A DNA stretch of 64,000 bases from an uncultured Clostridia bacterium (GCA_948934525.1 CAQZSK010000005.1:29483-93482), one strand, 5' to 3'; positions 44,684 to 54,943 are shown, counted from the first letter of the stretch. Notes: a model not told the origin generated them from the letters alone. Numbers and translations: made by a program.

Positions 44684-46012
44684 TTATGCACTTGTTCCTG
44701 TTCTCTTAGTTGTCTTTGCTCTCTTTGTTTTTGCTGGTGTTTGTGGCTTTTTCACTGGTATCTCACGATTATTATTAATAATAATCTTTGGAGCCTCACC
44801 ATTTTCCACAGTTTCTCCAGTAATCATACATTTTTCTATTTTTGGATTTGAAGGAATTTCAAACATGACATCCCTCATAATTTCCTCTATAATAGAACGA
44901 AGACCTCTAGCACCTGTTTTTCTTTCTATTGCTTTATCTACAATTTTTTCTAAAGCTGTCTTTTCAAACTCTAACTCTACATTATCTAACTTGAATAATT
45001 TTTGATATTGCTTTACTAAAGCATTTTTTGGTTTTGTAACAATATCAATCAATGCTTCTCTATCTAATTCTCTTAGAGTTGCAATAATTGGTAATCTTCC
45101 TACAAATTCTGGAATCAAACCAAACTTCAATAAATCTTGTGGTAATAATTCTTCAAACACTTTATATTTATCAATATCTTTATTACTTTCAATTTGAGCA
45201 CCAAATCCAATTGATTTCTTGCCCATTCTATCTTTTACAATTTTCTCTAATCCTTCAAATGCACCACCACAGATAAATAGAATGTTAGAAGTGTCAATTT
45301 GAATAAACTCTTGATGTGGGTGTTTACGTCCTCCTTGTGGTGGAACTGATGCCACTGTACCTTCTACAATTTTTAATAAAGCTTGTTGTACACCCTCACC
45401 ACTTACATCTCTTGTAATAGATGGATTTTCTGATTTTCTAGAAATCTTATCAATTTCGTCAATATAGATAATACCTTTTTGAGCTTTTTCCACATCATAA
45501 TCAGCAGCTTGGATTAATTTTAATAAGATATTTTCAACATCTTCACCTACATATCCAGCCTCTGTTAAAGTAGTAGCATCAGCTATTGCAAATGGTACTT
45601 GTAAAATTCTAGCTAAAGTTTGAGCTAATAAGGTTTTACCACAACCAGTTGGACCTAATAACAAAACATTACTTTTTTGTAATTCTACATCATCTTCTGT
45701 ATCATTTTCATTGTTAATTCTTTTGTAATGGTTATATACTGCAACAGATAGTGTCTTTTTGGCTTCTTCTTGACCAATAACATAAGAATCTAAAATGTCT
45801 TTTATCTCAGCTGGTGTTGGCAATTTTTCCTGTGCGGTAGTGGTATAAGTAATTTCTGCATCTTCATAAACATCATCATCTATAATATTGGTACAAACTT
45901 TGATACATTCATCACAAATATATACACCTGGCCCTGCAATAATACGATTTACTGCTTCTTGGGATTTTCCACAAAAGGAACATCTAATATTTTGGTTTTT
46001 ATTGTTTGCCAT
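44684..46012 (-). CDS. clpX: ATP-dependent Clp protease ATPase subunit ClpX
   Basis: 442 residues. N-terminal zinc domain (CSFCGKSQ, CDECIKVC), Walker A GPTGCGKT, Walker B IIYIDEIDKI, substrate loop near YVGEDVEN, and GARGLRSI sensor/Arg-finger region. It unfolds proteins, including tmRNA-tagged ones, for ClpP. The C-terminus carries an extra Lys/Thr-rich tail (about 420-442). tig-clpP-clpX lie in that order on the minus strand, a common arrangement. No in-frame CGG. Confidence 0.97.
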   Translation of the reverse strand: MANNKNQNIRCSFCGKSQEAVNRIIAGPGVYICDECIKVCTNIIDDDVYEDAEITYTTTAQEKLPTPAEIKDILDSYVIGQEEAKKTLSVAVYNHYKRINNENDTEDDVELQKSNVLLLGPTGCGKTLLAQTLARILQVPFAIADATTLTEAGYVGEDVENILLKLIQAADYDVEKAQKGIIYIDEIDKISRKSENPSITRDVSGEGVQQALLKIVEGTVASVPPQGGRKHPHQEFIQIDTSNILFICGGAFEGLEKIVKDRMGKKSIGFGAQIESNKDIDKYKVFEELLPQDLLKFGLIPEFVGRLPIIATLRELDREALIDIVTKPKNALVKQYQKLFKLDNVELEFEKTALEKIVDKAIERKTGARGLRSIIEEIMRDVMFEIPSNPKIEKCMITGETVENGEAPKIIINNNREIPVKKPQTPAKTKRAKTTKRTGTSA

Positions 46013-46026
46013 TCAAACTCTCCTTT

Positions 46027-46632
46027 TTAGTTTCTTTTTTCCATTATGCCATCTATTAGTCCATATTTTAATGCTTCTTCTGCTGTCATATAATTATCTC
46101 TTTCTGTATCTTTTTCAATTGTTTCTAATGATTGACCTGTTCTATCACTTAAGAACTTGTTTAATTTTTCCCTTGTTCTCACCATATGGTCCGCATGGAT
46201 TTTGATTTCTGTTGTTTGACCAGATAATCCTCCTCCACCAATTAATGGTTGATGAATTAAAATCTCTGCATTAGGAGTCGCAAATCTTTTTCCTTTTTCG
46301 CCTGCTGCTAATAATACTGCTCCCATGCTAGCTGCCATACCAATACAAATAGTAGAAACTGGGCATTTAATATAGTTCATTGTATCTACAATTCCCATTC
46401 CATCTGTAATAGATCCTCCTGGGCTATTAATATATAAGTGAATTTCCTTATCTGGATCTTCTGACTCTAAGAATAGTAATTGTGCAATAACTAAACTTGC
46501 TGAAGTCTGGTTAACATCCTCTCCTAAAAATATAATTCTGTCTTTTAAAAGTCTTGAGAAAATATCATAAGATCTTTCTCCTTTTGCTGTTTGTTCAATA
46601 ACATAAGGTACTAAACTATTTTGTTCTTTCAT
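46027..46632 (-). CDS. clpP: ATP-dependent Clp protease proteolytic subunit
   Basis: 201 residues from ATG 46632, preferred over an ATG four codons upstream because of spacing from the GGATGG ribosome site. Catalytic Ser in GMAASMGAVLL, His in ILIHQPLIGG, Asp in DRTGQ/DTERDNYM region; EQTAKGERSYDIFSRLLKDRIIFLG is the usual N-terminus. It forms the ClpXP chamber. It sits 14 nt before clpX. Confidence 0.96.
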   Translation of the reverse strand: MKEQNSLVPYVIEQTAKGERSYDIFSRLLKDRIIFLGEDVNQTSASLVIAQLLFLESEDPDKEIHLYINSPGGSITDGMGIVDTMNYIKCPVSTICIGMAASMGAVLLAAGEKGKRFATPNAEILIHQPLIGGGGLSGQTTEIKIHADHMVRTREKLNKFLSDRTGQSLETIEKDTERDNYMTAEEALKYGLIDGIMEKRN

Positions 46633-46701
46633 TAATTTAACCATCCTTTCTTGGCTAATATATCATATTAGCACTTCTTTTCCTTAGTTCTAGGAAATTT
46701 C

Positions 46702-47988
46702 TTATTTTTTAAATTTAGCATTATCAATCACAAATTGAATTGCTTTTTCCACTTTCATATTTTCTGTAATATAATCTTTTAAATATGTATTTTGAAGCAT
46801 CTCTTCTTCTGTCTTTTGATAATTTTTAGCCATTTCTTTTAACTTCTCTTCTACTTCTTTGTCTTCTGGTTTAATGTCTTCTGCTTTGATAATTGCTTCA
46901 ATCACTAATCTTGATTTTACATTTTTTTCAGCTGTTTCTTTCATTTCATCTCTCATAACAGCTTCTGGTTTTCCTGATAAAGTATAATATTGCTCTAATG
47001 TTAAACCTTGATATTGTAGTCTTTGTTCAACATCTTTTACCATGTTATCTACTTCTGTTTCAATCATTCCTGATGGAATTTCTAATTCTACAGCATCACA
47101 AACAGCTTTAATAGCATTGTCTTCTGTTTCATATTTTGCTTTATCATCATTTTCTTTTTGAATTTTCTCTTTGATACTATTTTTTAATTCTGCTAATGTG
47201 TCGAATTCACTAACATCTTTTGCAAATTCATCATCCATTTTTGGAAGTTCTTTGTGTTTAATTTCATGAACTTTTACTTTGAATACAACTGGCTTTCCTG
47301 CTAATTCCTTTGAAAAATAATCTTCTGGGAAAGCTACATTTAAGTCTTTTTCTTCATCAATTTTCATTCCAATTACTTGGTCTTCAAATCCTGGAATAAA
47401 AGTATTGCTTCCAATTTCTAATTCATGTTTTTCAGCTTTTCCACCTTCAAATGGCTTTCCATCTAAGAAACCTTCAAAATCAATAACTGCAATATCACCT
47501 TTTTCTACTGGTCTATCTTCAATTGAGACTAATCTTGCATTATGTTCTGCCATATGTCCTAATTCATGTTCTACATCTTTATCAGACACATTATACTCAA
47601 CTTTTGGTAATTCTATTCCTTTATATTTTCCTAATTTTACTTCTGGTTTTGTTTGAACAACTGCTGTGAAAATTAAATCTTGTCCTTTTCCAATTTGAGT
47701 AATATCAATATTAGGGCGACTTACTGCTGCTATATTATTTTCTTTAATTGCTTCATCATAAATTTCTGGTACTAATTCATTGAAAGTATCTTCATAGAAA
47801 ATCTCACTACCATAGTGTTTTTCTACCATTTGCATTGGTGCTTTTCCTTTTCTGAAGCCTGGAATAGTAAAGTATTTTGCAGTTTTTACATATACTTTCT
47901 TCATAGCTTCATCAAATTTTGCTGCTTCTATTGTGAAACTTAATTTTACTTCATTTTTGTTTTCTGTGTTTTCTACTTTTACACTCAT
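46702..47988 (-). CDS. tig: Trigger factor
   Basis: 428 residues. Ribosome-binding N-domain with FTIPGFRKGKAP, FKBP-type domain in the middle (GDIAVIDFEGFLDGKPFEGG, FIPGFEDQ), and a helical C-terminal chaperone domain. It binds nascent chains at the ribosome exit. Lies at the head of tig-clpP-clpX. AAGGAAG precedes the ATG. Confidence 0.96.
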   Translation of the reverse strand: MSVKVENTENKNEVKLSFTIEAAKFDEAMKKVYVKTAKYFTIPGFRKGKAPMQMVEKHYGSEIFYEDTFNELVPEIYDEAIKENNIAAVSRPNIDITQIGKGQDLIFTAVVQTKPEVKLGKYKGIELPKVEYNVSDKDVEHELGHMAEHNARLVSIEDRPVEKGDIAVIDFEGFLDGKPFEGGKAEKHELEIGSNTFIPGFEDQVIGMKIDEEKDLNVAFPEDYFSKELAGKPVVFKVKVHEIKHKELPKMDDEFAKDVSEFDTLAELKNSIKEKIQKENDDKAKYETEDNAIKAVCDAVELEIPSGMIETEVDNMVKDVEQRLQYQGLTLEQYYTLSGKPEAVMRDEMKETAEKNVKSRLVIEAIIKAEDIKPEDKEVEEKLKEMAKNYQKTEEEMLQNTYLKDYITENMKVEKAIQFVIDNAKFKK

Positions 47989-48085
47989 TATTTAATCTTC
48001 CTTTCAAAATTAATTCGCTTGTTCATTATATCACATTTTCCATAAAATGCAAGCCCTATCACTATTGTATTTTACTAAATTTATG

Positions 48086-48793
48086 TTAATCTATTTTCAT
48101 CAAATCAAATTTCAAATAATCACTACTAACTAACTTAAAATTAATCTCCTCATATTGTCCTTCTATAGCATCTTGATGAGATTTTCCATGTAAATGTGCA
48201 TAATAGCACCTTTTAATATCGTACTCTTTCATAATATTAACAAAGCCCATACATTGGTGATTATAAACACTATTAGGAGTGACTGGCGGATAGTGCATAA
48301 ATACTATAATTTCTTTATCTCTTCCATATTTTTTAATACCATCTTCAATTGCTAATTTTAATCTAATACTTTCTCGATTCATCATTTTACTACTGTTTTC
48401 AGTATCTGCTAAGTTCCAACCTCTAGTACCTGTTAAAATCTTATTTTCTACCAAATAGCTATTATTATATATAAAATCAATATTTTCAAATTTGTTCTTA
48501 GTTAAGTATTTCTTCATATTCGTTACTGTAGTCCACCAATAGTCATGATTTCCTTTTAATAATAACTTTTTTCCTGGAAGGCTGTTTAAATAAGCAAAAT
48601 CTTGATAAGTATTTTCTAAATACATTGCCCATGAAAAATCACCTGGCAATACAACCGTATCTTCTGGCTTGACTTTTTCTATCCAATTATTCTTTATCTT
48701 TTCAGTATGCCCTTCCCAATTTTCGCCAAATATATTCATTGGCTTATCTTCACCAAAAGCAAGGTGCAAATCTGCGATGGTATATATTGCCAT
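48086..48793 (-). CDS. Calcineurin-like metallophosphoesterase
   Basis: 235 residues. Metal motifs: TIADLHLA (DxH), LPGDFSWAM (GD), LLKGNHDYWW (GNHD), FMHYPPV and YAHLHGKSH. It is a cytosolic phosphoesterase of unknown substrate. It lies downstream of tsaD on the same strand, separated by repeat copy D. Confidence 0.82.
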   Translation of the reverse strand: MAIYTIADLHLAFGEDKPMNIFGENWEGHTEKIKNNWIEKVKPEDTVVLPGDFSWAMYLENTYQDFAYLNSLPGKKLLLKGNHDYWWTTVTNMKKYLTKNKFENIDFIYNNSYLVENKILTGTRGWNLADTENSSKMMNRESIRLKLAIEDGIKKYGRDKEIIVFMHYPPVTPNSVYNHQCMGFVNIMKEYDIKRCYYAHLHGKSHQDAIEGQYEEINFKLVSSDYLKFDLMKID

Positions 48794-48805
48794 GTTTTTC
48801 CTTTC

Positions 48806-48837
48806 TGTCAGGTTGGGGACGTTCCCAACCTGACAAA
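48806..48837. repeat. GGGGAC hairpin repeat, copy D
   Basis: Compact palindrome: TGTCAGGTTGGG and CCCAACCTGACA arms (12 bp, perfect) around GACGTT. It fills the gap between tsaD and the phosphoesterase gene. Confidence 0.8.
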
Positions 48838-49827
48838 CTATAATACTAAATTAGGCACTGCATTCAAGCTTAGGTCTGATCTCGTACCTGCTAAATATTG
48901 ATAATATCCAGCTGATGCTATCATTGCTGCATTGTCTGTACATAAAATAGGTTCTGGGTAAAAAATTTGATATCCTTGATCTTCGAGCTTAATAAATTGC
49001 TCTCTAATATAGGAATTTGCTGATACACCTCCTGCTAAAGCAATTTTCTTAATCTTTAATTGTTTAGCAGCTTTTAAGGTATTCTCTATTAGTTCTTCTG
49101 TTATTACTTTTTCAAAACTTGCACATAAATCTGCCTTATTTATATTTGGTGTTTTATGATGTAAGTTAATTACTGCTGTTTTTATCCCACTAAAACTAAA
49201 ATCCAGATTATCAAAACTTGTTTTAGGAAGTTCTACTGTTGTTTTCCCTTCTTTTGCTAGTTTATCTACTTTTGGTCCTCCTGGATATCCTAGTCCAATC
49301 ACTCTTGCCACTTTATCAAAGGCTTCTCCTACTGCATCATCTCTAGTTTTTCCTAATATTTCAAACTCTGTATAACTCTTAATATGTACTAAATGGGTAT
49401 GTCCACCAGAAATAATTAAACATAAAAATGGTGGTTCTAATTCAAGATGCGTAATATAGTTTGCCGCAATATGACCATGAATATGGTTTGTTCCTATCAA
49501 AGGTTTATTTAATGCATAGCTCAATGCTTTGCTATATGAAACCCCTACTAATAAAGCACCTACTAATCCTGGTCCATAAGTGCATGCAATTCCATCAATT
49601 CTATCCATTTCTATATTGGCTTCTTTTAAAGCTGTGCTTACTACATTTGAAATAGCTTCAATATGATTTCTAGAAGCTATTTCTGGCACTACTCCTCCAA
49701 ATTGTTCATGAATTTTTATTTGTGAATTAATGACATTAGAAAGAACTTCCCTTCCATTTTTGACAATCGCGCTAGACGTTTCATCACAGCTTGATTCAAT
49801 TCCTAATATGTATGTATCTTTTTTCAT
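48838..49827 (-). CDS. tsaD: tRNA threonylcarbamoyladenosine synthesis protein TsaD
   Basis: 329 residues. N-terminal GIESSCDETSSA, the metal motif HIHGHIAA, ISGGHTHL, YPGGPKVDKLA and ALAGGVSANSYIR of the Kae1/TsaD family. It transfers threonylcarbamoyl to A37 of ANN-decoding tRNAs. No tsaB/tsaE is adjacent. Length normal. Confidence 0.96.
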   Translation of the reverse strand: MKKDTYILGIESSCDETSSAIVKNGREVLSNVINSQIKIHEQFGGVVPEIASRNHIEAISNVVSTALKEANIEMDRIDGIACTYGPGLVGALLVGVSYSKALSYALNKPLIGTNHIHGHIAANYITHLELEPPFLCLIISGGHTHLVHIKSYTEFEILGKTRDDAVGEAFDKVARVIGLGYPGGPKVDKLAKEGKTTVELPKTSFDNLDFSFSGIKTAVINLHHKTPNINKADLCASFEKVITEELIENTLKAAKQLKIKKIALAGGVSANSYIREQFIKLEDQGYQIFYPEPILCTDNAAMIASAGYYQYLAGTRSDLSLNAVPNLVL

Positions 49828-49860
49828 TATTACTTTTTATATTTCTCCTTTTCTCACATT

Positions 49861-49955
49861 CAAGGTGTGTCCCCAAAACTGACACTTTTGTCACTTTAGG
49901 GACGTAGGTTAAACTGACACTTTTGTCAGTTTTAAAGAACGTCCCCAAACTGACA
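49861..49955. repeat. GGGGAC hairpin repeat, copy E
   Basis: About 95 bp, nearly the reverse complement of copy A: GGTGTGTCCC, CTGACACTTTTGTCAC, AGGGACGTAGGTTAAACTG, AACGTCCCC. It fills the gap between the M50 protease gene and tsaD and begins directly after the M50 stop. Confidence 0.8.
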
Positions 49956-50684
49956 CTAGCCAAATACCCCAAATAAACTGCTTACCATTCCATCAATTCC
50001 ACCAGTAATTGCTTCGATTACTGGCGAAATAATCATTCCTGAAATTGGTGTTATCCAAATCACTAAAAAGATAATATAGAATAACTGTGTATGGTCTTCA
50101 AACCACCTTTTCGCATTATATGGTAAAAATGCCATTAAGATTTTAGAACCATCTAATGGTGGTAATGGTATTAAGTTAAATACTCCTAATCCAATATTTA
50201 CTAGCACGGTGTATTGTATCATTTCCATAATAATCATCCCTGCTTGTGTAGTAAGTGCAAAACTATTAGCAAAGGTTTGAATCGCATAAAAAACGATAGC
50301 AAATACAAATGCTAGAATGAAGTTTATTAAAGGTCCTGCAAATGATACTATTGCTTCTCCTGTACGTGCTGATATTTTCCTATTAAAATTATTCGGATTA
50401 ATTTGAACTGGTTTTCCCCATCCAATATGTGCAAATATTAGCATTACAACACCTATTGGATCTAAATGTGCTAGAGGATTTAGACTCAACCTTCCTTGAC
50501 GTCTTGGTGTATCATCTCCTAATTTGTCTGCTGCAAACCCATGTGCAAATTCATGAAAAGTAATAGCAATTAGAACTCCTGGTATAGCTAGTAACAAGCT
50601 TAATAGGTTAAATCCTCCACTGGCCAAATTCATGACTACAATAATTATCAAAAAAATATATAAATATCTATTATCAAAATACAT
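49956..50684 (-). CDS. Site-2 (M50) intramembrane zinc metalloprotease
   Basis: 242 residues with about five to six helices. The zinc motif HExxH is in ITFHEFAHGF; a second metal region is NLIPLPPLDGSKI; the NPLAHLDPIG block is typical of YwhC-like M50 proteins. There is no C-terminal CBS domain, so it is not a clear SpoIVFB orthologue. SpoIVFB-type cleavage of pro-SigK is a sporulation step, but this protein more likely belongs to the general site-2 protease group. It stands at the start of the tsaD strand with a normal promoter region. Confidence 0.82.
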   Translation of the reverse strand: MYFDNRYLYIFLIIIVVMNLASGGFNLLSLLLAIPGVLIAITFHEFAHGFAADKLGDDTPRRQGRLSLNPLAHLDPIGVVMLIFAHIGWGKPVQINPNNFNRKISARTGEAIVSFAGPLINFILAFVFAIVFYAIQTFANSFALTTQAGMIIMEMIQYTVLVNIGLGVFNLIPLPPLDGSKILMAFLPYNAKRWFEDHTQLFYIIFLVIWITPISGMIISPVIEAITGGIDGMVSSLFGVFG

Positions 50685-50865
50685 AATTTTTTACCTTTCT
50701 TTACAATTCCCCTTATTTCTATTCCATTATTTGGAATTTTATTATCATACATACTATATCATATTCTATTACAAATTTCAATCGTATATTAATTCTCTTT
50801 TCTTAATTTCAATAGTTCATTATTTTTCCCACCTCTTGTAGAAAATTATATCACAAAAGCACAAA

Positions 50866-50891
50866 AAAGCTAACCTTTTTTGATTAGCTTT
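50866..50891 (-). terminator. Terminator after the dockerin protease gene
   Basis: Stem AAGCTAATC / GGTTAGCTT (one wobble) followed by T-rich sequence, directly after the stop at 50893. Confidence 0.75.
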
Positions 50892-50892
50892 C

Positions 50893-53784
50893 TTATATTT
50901 TATTCCATGTTTGCTCAATTCTACCTGAACCCATAATGTAATTTCTTATCCTTACATAGTCTGTTGCATATACTTTATTATCATTATTCACATCTGCTGC
51001 TAACAAATATGCTCCTTGCAAATTAGGTGTTTCCATGATATGCTTTTTAATTTTTACATAGTCTGTTGCAAAAATTCTTCCATCTCCATTTACATCACCT
51101 TTAATAACAACTGTATAAGTATAATCTGTTGCATTAAAACGTAGTGTTATTTTCATATTCGTTGCAATAATTCCACTACTTACTTCTTCTCCTTTTGCAT
51201 TTTTTATGCCAACTAGAGTTACTCCTGCTTGATTAGAAAGCTGTGTTCTAACGGAACTAATCTCTTTCTCTGCTACAAAGCCTACTATATACTCTCCCTC
51301 TTTAGATAAACCAAATCTATTTAAAACTTCTTGTTCTGTTACCTGTGTACTAGGTGGATTTGTTACTCCTTCTACCTTCACTTGTCCTTGCACCTTCATA
51401 ATTTGTGTTCCTACTTGCAAATTAGTATCTATTGTAACAATTCCTTCTTTTATTCCTTCTATTTGATGGTTAGTACAACTTACAACACTTGTATCACTTG
51501 ATGTAATAGAATATGTTATAGTAGTTTGCGGAGTTGTTTCTATTTCATAATTTAGTTTTTCATTTTGTTTTATGGTTACCAGCTTTGGTACAGATACTCC
51601 TATGATGCCTTTTCCTAGTTCATTTTCTGGTAATGCATTTAAGTTATGAGATGAGCCTGCATATCCTCCAACAGCATTTGCCCTAATGCTTTTATCATAA
51701 TATACATTTTGTGGAACTTTGTATTTTGAATCCATAATGTACTGTAAGCCTATAAATCCTCCACAATTTAGTGGAGCATTTACTTGTCCATTAGCATAGC
51801 AATTTTGAATAGTTGCATTTTGATTTACTCCAATCATTCCACCCACATTTTTTTCTGAAGTAACACTTGCAGATGAAGAACAATTTTCTATCGTAGTACC
51901 ATTATCTACACTTCCTGCAAATCCTCCAGTAGAGCTTATCGTATTTATAGATGCAACATTCTCTATATTTCCTGATTTCACATGTACATTTTTTATTGTA
52001 CTATTTTGAATGGAACCTGCAAATCCTCCAAGATGATTTCCATTCCCCTTACACTGAATGTTCTCTATATTCAAATCCTTTACCATCGCAGAAATATTAT
52101 ATTCTCCTATATTTCCAAACACACTAGTCTTTTCAGCTTTTATATTAGATATAGTCTTATGATTTCCATCTAAAATTCCACAAAAACTAATTTCAGGATA
52201 ATCACTTACATTTTTAAAATCCAAGTCTGCTGTTAGTTTATAATATTTCCCATTTGTATTTCTTTGTAGTAAATACAAGTAAGCATCTATACTATCAATA
52301 ATATATGGATTATTTTCTGTTCCATCTCCTTGAAATTCTGGAAATGTAACATTAAATGTAATTGTATCTGCTGTTTGATTTGTTACCTCTATTACAATTC
52401 CTGAATTACTACCATCAGCATAGTATATGGTCTGATTATCAAATCCTTTTTGAGTTTCTTGTCTAGTTTTTCCTAATTTTGAACGATTAAGATTTAAGGT
52501 AGCTTGTGATAAATTTCCCTCTCCATTTCCTAAACCTGTTTCGTCTGGTCTAAATACGAATATATGCTCTTTTTCTCCATGATCACCTTGTTCTTTATTT
52601 CCTGAAAATTTATTGTTATCATTTACTCTATAAACAATCAATCCACTTTCATCTGCTGCTGAAGTATCATAAGTAATTTGTTTTTCATGATATTCGATAA
52701 CAAAATACTCTTTATTTCCCTCATCTAATTGTAATTTTATAGCCCTCTTTTCATTCGGATCTATAAATTGCGGTTTACTTAGTGTTATATTTTCTGTTGT
52801 TTGATCAATCACAGGTAATTTAGTATGCCAATTATTTTCATTATAATATTCACTTACAAAATAGGTCAAAAAGTTTTGTGGATTTGAACCAACAGTATTT
52901 CCCATAACATCATAAAATCCTACTGGTACTCCTTTATTTGGTGCAAAACGATATAAATCCACATATCCTAAAGTATGTCCAAATTCATGTATAATCGTTC
53001 CATAAGTACCTCTGTTAAGAGAAAATACTCCTGCTGGCTCTGTATAATTATATTGTGTATAAATTATATTATAAGGGCCAACTTGTTTGCCTAATATAGT
53101 AGCTGTAGCTCCGATATTATCCTTCATGTGTGACCATAATAAATCTCCCCAAGATACAGGTTCATTTCCTTCTACAAAAAATGAAATGGCATCTATTATT
53201 TCATCATTATTGGTATCAATATCTTGTGCATTAATGCCTGCACTTGCAACTTGGCTAGATATATGTGTTACTGCATTGTTGACAAGTTCTCTTTCCCTAT
53301 CTTTTGCTTCTTCTTCAGTTTTATATCCTATTGAATTTGTTGAACTATATCTCAAATAATATCCGATTGGATGTTTATCTTCATAAGTCACTACTTTTCC
53401 ATCTTGTTTTGGAAAAATTTCTGCTTCAATTGACAAATTTCCATAGCTTTGTGTTTCATAATATTTTTTAAAAGAAGGTACTGAAATTTTTCCTTTCACA
53501 GTATCCATTTCAAAATAGTCACTATTAAAAATTTTCTCAGCATTTTCTACACACTGCTCATCATCTAAATGATAGGTAAGTTTTGCATCACTATCACTAA
53601 ATTTAACAAATACAGCTAAATATTTCATTGACCTTTTGGTACTTCTTGTATTTGAATTAAATGTTACATCTTGAGGCTGATATAGTGTTTCTTCTATTTT
53701 GTATGCATTGCTGTAATGGAAGTTTGTAAAAATAAGGAATACTAGAAGAAATAAACATATTATTTTATTGATTATTTGTTTCAT
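50893..53784 (-). CDS. Secreted M6-type metalloprotease with GLUG repeats and a dockerin
   Basis: 963 residues. A signal peptide (IICLFLLVFLIFTNF) precedes a peptidase M6-like domain: RSTKRSMKYLAVFVKFSD start and the zinc motif IHEFGHTLGYVDLYR. Later comes a GLUG-type repeat region (GGFAGSIQN, GGFAGSVDNG, GGMIGVNQN, GGFIGLQ), a bacterial Ig-like domain, and a C-terminal dockerin with two Ca-binding repeats (GDVNGDGRIFATDYVKIK and DVNNDNKVYATDYVRIR). Dockerins attach enzymes to cohesin scaffolds, so a cohesin protein should exist elsewhere. It follows the cadherin-like gene on the same strand, overlapping its stop. Confidence 0.86.
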   Translation of the reverse strand: MKQIINKIICLFLLVFLIFTNFHYSNAYKIEETLYQPQDVTFNSNTRSTKRSMKYLAVFVKFSDSDAKLTYHLDDEQCVENAEKIFNSDYFEMDTVKGKISVPSFKKYYETQSYGNLSIEAEIFPKQDGKVVTYEDKHPIGYYLRYSSTNSIGYKTEEEAKDRERELVNNAVTHISSQVASAGINAQDIDTNNDEIIDAISFFVEGNEPVSWGDLLWSHMKDNIGATATILGKQVGPYNIIYTQYNYTEPAGVFSLNRGTYGTIIHEFGHTLGYVDLYRFAPNKGVPVGFYDVMGNTVGSNPQNFLTYFVSEYYNENNWHTKLPVIDQTTENITLSKPQFIDPNEKRAIKLQLDEGNKEYFVIEYHEKQITYDTSAADESGLIVYRVNDNNKFSGNKEQGDHGEKEHIFVFRPDETGLGNGEGNLSQATLNLNRSKLGKTRQETQKGFDNQTIYYADGSNSGIVIEVTNQTADTITFNVTFPEFQGDGTENNPYIIDSIDAYLYLLQRNTNGKYYKLTADLDFKNVSDYPEISFCGILDGNHKTISNIKAEKTSVFGNIGEYNISAMVKDLNIENIQCKGNGNHLGGFAGSIQNSTIKNVHVKSGNIENVASINTISSTGGFAGSVDNGTTIENCSSSASVTSEKNVGGMIGVNQNATIQNCYANGQVNAPLNCGGFIGLQYIMDSKYKVPQNVYYDKSIRANAVGGYAGSSHNLNALPENELGKGIIGVSVPKLVTIKQNEKLNYEIETTPQTTITYSITSSDTSVVSCTNHQIEGIKEGIVTIDTNLQVGTQIMKVQGQVKVEGVTNPPSTQVTEQEVLNRFGLSKEGEYIVGFVAEKEISSVRTQLSNQAGVTLVGIKNAKGEEVSSGIIATNMKITLRFNATDYTYTVVIKGDVNGDGRIFATDYVKIKKHIMETPNLQGAYLLAADVNNDNKVYATDYVRIRNYIMGSGRIEQTWNKI

Positions 53785-54866
53785 TTACTTTTCCCTTTCT
53801 TTGTTTAAATGCTAAGATGATTAAAAATATAATACTTAATAACAGTAAGCTACCCATAATATAAATGATATAATTTGGTGTATTCTCGCTTTGAATTTCT
53901 TCGCTTTCTGATGCATTTGGGCTGATAATACCATTTTGTTCTTTATCCCATAAATAAAAATTCTTTTCCCCTTTTGCATTGACACCATAAGCCATAGTAA
54001 AAACTCCATTTTCATAAACTGTAATAACTTTATCATCTACTTTTTGCTCTACTTTCGTAAATCCATCTGGTACTTTTAAGCCCTTTAATTGATAGTAAAT
54101 ACCAACTTCACTTTCTTCATACTTCCTATACACTTGTGGACTTTCTTCTACATAAGCTTGAATTTTATACTCTCTTTTCGAACCACTTTCGGCAATTACT
54201 GTAATTGCAATTGTATTGTCTCCGTTGTTTTAGACCTATTTCTCCTATTCCTTCTACTTTTGCCTTATCATGTGCTGTTTTAGCACTAATCTTTATCTTA
54301 TTTGTGTTTGCTGGCAAATTCACTTCATATTTACTAACATTTGTATCAAACTTTGGTGATAAATTTCCGCCTTCTATTGTCAATGAAGATAATAAATTAT
54401 TAGAAGACTTTGTTTCTGTTTGATTTGGTTTTGTTGTTGATGTACTTGTGTTTGTCGTAGGTTTATTCGTATTGGTTGTGGGCTTTTGCGTTCCTGTAGA
54501 AGAACTTGGTTTTTGATAAATTGTAACTGTCGTACTTCTTGCACCTGGTGAATATTCATTGGCATCTGGATCTGAAAAACCCATAGTAGGAGTTGCTGTT
54601 ATCGTTACACTACCACTGCTACCTGCTTTAATTGTTACAGGTACATAATTTTCTTCTACCCAAATACTACTTGTAGAAGCACTTCCATTACTTACACTAA
54701 TATTAACCATTCCTATGCATTGGCCTCCTATAGAAACAGTAAAACTCTCATTTGGTTTTACCTGTCTTTTGGAGCTACTTATTCCAAAACTTGCTGCTTT
54801 TACTGGTACAGTCCATAGTATTACTATAAATACTACCATCATTAATATTCCTAAATATTTTTTCAT
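53765..54866 (-). CDS. Cadherin-like beta-sandwich surface protein, read through a +1 shift at CGG 54224
   Basis: 366 residues if one +1 shift occurs. A signal peptide (ILMMVVFIVILWTVPVKA) precedes an Ig-like domain, a Thr/Ser/Pro/Asn linker, and a cadherin-like beta-sandwich (LSSLTIEGGNLSPKFDTNVSKYEV). Zero frame reaches GIGEIGLKQ-R then diverges to a stop 15 codons later. Dropping the C gives GLKQ-G-DNTIAITVIAESGSKREYKI, the conserved end of the beta-sandwich domain, and reads on to a C-terminal membrane helix (IIYIMGSLLLLSIIFLIILAF). The length of 1102 nt is 3n+1. It is a wall-exposed protein next to the dockerin protease. Confidence 0.84.
54221..54224 (-). other. +1 frameshift site CGGA in the cadherin-like gene
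   Basis: Zero frame CAA CGG AGA; +1 frame CAA (C) GGA GAC. Codon 215. The conserved G-x-N-x-I-x-I-x-V strand is in the restored frame. Confidence 0.84.
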
Positions 54867-54943
54867 AAAAATTCCTCTTTCTTTGTTTCTATGTAATCAA
54901 AAGTCCACCGATAAACGCAACTTTTATCAGTGGATTTTCTATT

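Noticed and set aside
49956..50684. SpoIVFB (pro-SigK processing protease)
   Set aside because: HExxH and NxxPxxxxDG are present, but NPLAHLDP-type sequence and lack of a CBS domain fit general YwhC-like M50 proteins better.
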